DNA of 64,000 nucleotides from Planctomycetota bacterium (GTDB lineage Bacteria > Planctomycetota > UBA11346): NCBI GenBank assembly GCA_016745075.1, contig JADGDD010000002.1, forward strand, positions 449,881 through 513,880, read 5' to 3'. Of this stretch, positions 62,501-64,000 are shown one piece after another. How positions within the stretch are numbered: position 1 is the first letter of the stretch; every line of letters starts with the position of its first letter. The notes beneath the pieces were generated by a model. That model had not been told where the DNA came from, did not search any database, and saw only the letters and a program-made list of their open reading frames with translations. A program made the translations under genes and the position numbers.

Positions 62501-64000
62501 TGGATCGACGATCAGACGATTATGTTTTGGCGGCCAACTACAAGAATGATTACGACAATGAATGTAAACACTCAAGCAAAAACAGAAAAAATACTGCCAG
62601 ATATTGTACCTGCCTATCATTACGAAACTAGAGGTGTGCGCCCCCTTTCTACGACCGAACAAATGGATGTGCATGAAATCAACGAGATACTTCCTTTGAA
62701 TGGTAATATTTCATCTGATTTCCTTGGAGACAGCGGTTCTCTCGAATTGAGAAAGTATACAATGATTGCACACGGAATGGTAACATTTACGAATCATGAG
62801 AATCGTGGTGCTGTCTTCTTATTAGGTAATACTGAGGATGGCGATTTTCATGCAAAAATATTAACAATGATTTACAAACCCAGTACTGAGCTATTAAAAG
62901 AAAATCCACGTCATTTTTTGTGGAGAAATTTATACTATCAGCCAAATGCAAATAATGCAGATAAATATGGTATGTTATATATGACAAAAAATCAGACGAA
63001 CGGAGCAAATGCTCAGGAATTGGATATTGGTATTTATGAAACAAGTGCCACTGTCGATAATAATTTCACATCTTCCTCAATAGATAAGGTAGATGGTTAT
63101 ACGAAGCGGTATGATCCAATGACAGGGCAGCGCGGCAGAAGGCTTTCTAGTTATGTACGTAATAGAGAGGGTTCGTTTGCAGTTGTTTCAAGTACTCTTG
63201 ATCGTTATGAACAATTTTTATATTGGAAAACAAATAGTGGAGAGTCGTATGAATTAGGTATGGGATCAGGAAAAGATGATGGGACGGGCATTACAAATAT
63301 GAGTTTCTTTGTTCCAGATAATCCGAGCATCGGGTATAATGATGAAAAGAAACGTTTAGCTTTTACAGCTTCTTCTTTCGGAGGTTTAGGGAGTAGTACG
63401 GGAAATGGTGATATTTATATTGTATCACCAGTAGACTATCCTGTTCAGAGATTTCCAATGGCTAACGGCACCTACTTGCAAGTTAATGGGCTTGGTGCTG
63501 ATAGATCTACAGCCCAAAATCTTACTATTAGGAGTTCAAATGGTGAGTTTATAAAAAATGTTGATTTAGATACAGGAGTAGAGAGAGATTTTATTTCAGT
63601 GGATGATGCCTCTTCAACTCAGGTTCGTTATGATGGTTACTTGGCATTAATGTACGATCAAGTAATGGGTATAGTGCCAGCCCTCACGGATATGTACTCC
63701 TTTGCTTCTGAGCAATATCCAGGAATTGCGGGTCCCGCAGTGTTTGTGAGTATGGTTGCGGTTGGGTCTGTTCACGGTACCTATACAGCGTTGAAAGATG
63801 GAGCAAGTCAATTGATTGCACCAGATCAAAATCTTTCGCCAGCGCAGTCGAGCATGATGATGATTGAAGGTCTAGGGGCACTTGCGGGTGTTGCAGGAAG
63901 TCCGTATGCTCTGGCAAATATCCGAAAAGCGGGAGGTAGAGGCGGCAGAGCTATCACGCGTGGCGCATATCGTCATATTGGGAAAGTTTGTGATAATGGT
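59537..64000 (+). CDS. Rhs/YD-repeat-like protein, C-terminus outside the window
   Basis: The frame is open for 1488 codons to the window's right edge. ATG 59537 overlaps the previous stop; an in-frame ATG at 59576 starts a clean signal peptide (IIVQTLCLFIMIFAVSCLFA), and either could be used. YD-like repeats fill the first half (YKYTYNETGVHVQEYD, YTYEDGTRNLDTVTV, NEYDNQHRVKKITVP, YEYNDGLFKGITHTE). Near 945-990 is a TolB-like propeller strand set (SSPALSPNGEKVVYLDNG, CCDSNGDNKVRLSAGVFSP). The last 110 residues are helical with Ala/Gly and end in HIGKVCDNG, about where a Hint domain normally begins in Rhs-type toxins. The missing end should hold Hint and a toxin domain. Confidence 0.85.
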   Translation, partial: MKNIYNVLFWGKSMKIIVQTLCLFIMIFAVSCLFAEEGDESVGVVITDTTSDSINYKYTYNETGVHVQEYDVGDGVHKVVVKYSNGVITLGEKIFDAQFIKDITKKYNTHQVSKVILIRHEAYPHLITETKVCAKDGEKPLYTEKVAYNTDLGVQFGLVKSVTPLDSANKVISKTVYTYEDGTRNLDTVTVDDVERLDKGYKSHKGIQVPASVKQTLAGKIESTITYGAYNDLFQLLDVTKETGSLKSSASMTVGDESVTVSSTDEFGNKNVIKSQLFGFDEVNTTTLNGSLTNYRENNPASRVQKSVNQEGKEATATDKKSSTSQSIPGLNVVTTTTYDDGTVKTVTGIDGKEGEVQHKGGSVVEVVESFTHDGKTLKTARNGYGEIESKTLITGEGNYVLETATYDGVYGRVTTSSRPAYGQESLVIYNEYDNQHRVKKITVPVGLTNETGGYAESAVHTINYNDGVTDPGSKGALSTYTIKTGSEIVMDSYEYNDGLFKGITHTEIGTPDSNNITGQSYNTEDWTLSAGYDGAGRTTSMILSFPGDIVSMESWDDGIVDELGLGSVSEYKTCTNDSLVLSFNYEGKKWSGTTVSATSSLPTIPSGFKEEFDDWFKPVSESVQRVVTMDPGARAIKKETANVFVESGDEAYVMTDDVSYGTDNNKAPNVLSYGGKARIQRTTDFHSGGNSTLGGMVYRSGRKVLYTEAPASASGTSEVTSAQRDNDAVQATSAQSKEIQTLISGKKGMLYKGSLDGSGLFLEQLQAQNPNGNTNTSTIRYYKGTFLPMSIGTTLLLYNRQGKAVTAYATTEGAKTLALRWNADGSRPLKMAIAISPETLQPEWKHLTKLNPSYKGWELLIANDYYGTPGGLEVVKRTVYNGDGIVKTECSRMESIITATWRGDVVYTREKQDLHRKYDRIKKEYTQRKHPMEYRRLTVTHKASSPALSPNGEKVVYLDNGKRRTLYCCDSNGDNKVRLSAGVFSPKWIDDQTIMFWRPTTRMITTMNVNTQAKTEKILPDIVPAYHYETRGVRPLSTTEQMDVHEINEILPLNGNISSDFLGDSGSLELRKYTMIAHGMVTFTNHENRGAVFLLGNTEDGDFHAKILTMIYKPSTELLKENPRHFLWRNLYYQPNANNADKYGMLYMTKNQTNGANAQELDIGIYETSATVDNNFTSSSIDKVDGYTKRYDPMTGQRGRRLSSYVRNREGSFAVVSSTLDRYEQFLYWKTNSGESYELGMGSGKDDGTGITNMSFFVPDNPSIGYNDEKKRLAFTASSFGGLGSSTGNGDIYIVSPVDYPVQRFPMANGTYLQVNGLGADRSTAQNLTIRSSNGEFIKNVDLDTGVERDFISVDDASSTQVRYDGYLALMYDQVMGIVPALTDMYSFASEQYPGIAGPAVFVSMVAVGSVHGTYTALKDGASQLIAPDQNLSPAQSSMMMIEGLGALAGVAGSPYALANIRKAGGRGGRAITRGAYRHIGKVCDNG

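Noticed and set aside
1..64000. CRISPR arrays, tRNA/rRNA genes, transposases, integrases
   Set aside because: None was recognised by reading; no regularly spaced repeats, no tRNA-like cloverleaf and no DDE or tyrosine recombinase motif were seen, although reading by eye can miss a tRNA.

Overview
The window looks like a chromosomal segment of a Gram-negative, probably anaerobic bacterium. The best guess is the PVC superphylum (Lentisphaerota, Kiritimatiellota or Verrucomicrobiota). The clues are remains of a formylglycine-generating-enzyme-type (SUMF1) protein and a beta-helix protein, a SecA with a long insertion in its second nucleotide-binding fold, an aspartate-carbamoyltransferase pair pyrB/pyrI, a glycyl-radical-enzyme relic and very large secreted proteins. 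This placement is inference; no rRNA or tRNA gene was recognised.

1-20.2 kb is ordinary housekeeping: the start of an unidentified gene, dprA, aroB and a small secreted protein (minus strand); an aminotransferase/oxidoreductase pair for a 3-amino sugar nucleotide; a sirtuin plus a Nudix hydrolase; pyrB-pyrI; an arrestin-fold membrane protein; secA; a cobA-hemD fusion; manA; a ribB fused to a dead ribA-like domain; panD; a membrane protein; and a Crp/Fnr regulator with a DUF4242-type protein and a perfect TGTGA-N6-TCACA operator.

20.3-27.05 kb is a decaying block. A SUMF1-like gene, a hydrolase-like C-terminus, a beta-helix protein, and the first part of a glycyl-radical enzyme joined to the last part of its activase are all broken by stops, frameshifts or deletions. 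One S15/CocE-type hydrolase is still intact among them.

27.0-33.8 kb is the most unusual part. Four small secreted proteins are scattered on both strands in AT-rich, otherwise nearly gene-free DNA. Each has a signal peptide, then only the second half of a Hint (hedgehog/intein) domain ending in L-x-H-N, then a different C-terminal domain: one kinase-like, one resembling a clan CD (caspase-fold) His/Cys peptidase, two unrecognised. One is frameshifted in a run of seven A. They look like polymorphic-toxin cassettes that carry their own export signal.

34.2-44.6 kb holds a type II secretion operon on the minus strand (C-, L- and M-like proteins, a TPR protein, secretin, ATPase, platform protein), followed by an unusual sigma-54 activator. 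No pseudopilin or prepilin peptidase gene is present here.

44.8-64.0 kb holds two small secreted proteins, then a three-gene operon: a 3109-residue secreted multidomain protein, a 969-residue protein and an Rhs/YD-like protein (at least 1488 codons, open at the window edge). The last is cut off about where a Hint domain and toxin would be expected. Sigma-54-type promoters (GG-N10-GC) lie before the 3109-residue gene, before the divergent 46588 gene and upstream of one Hint protein, with AGGTC-containing elements at enhancer distance. My working model is one sigma-54-controlled secretion regulon: the activator turns on giant Rhs-like proteins, and perhaps secreted Hint effectors, that leave the cell through the neighbouring type II system. 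The promoters and protein architectures are seen; the functional link is inferred.
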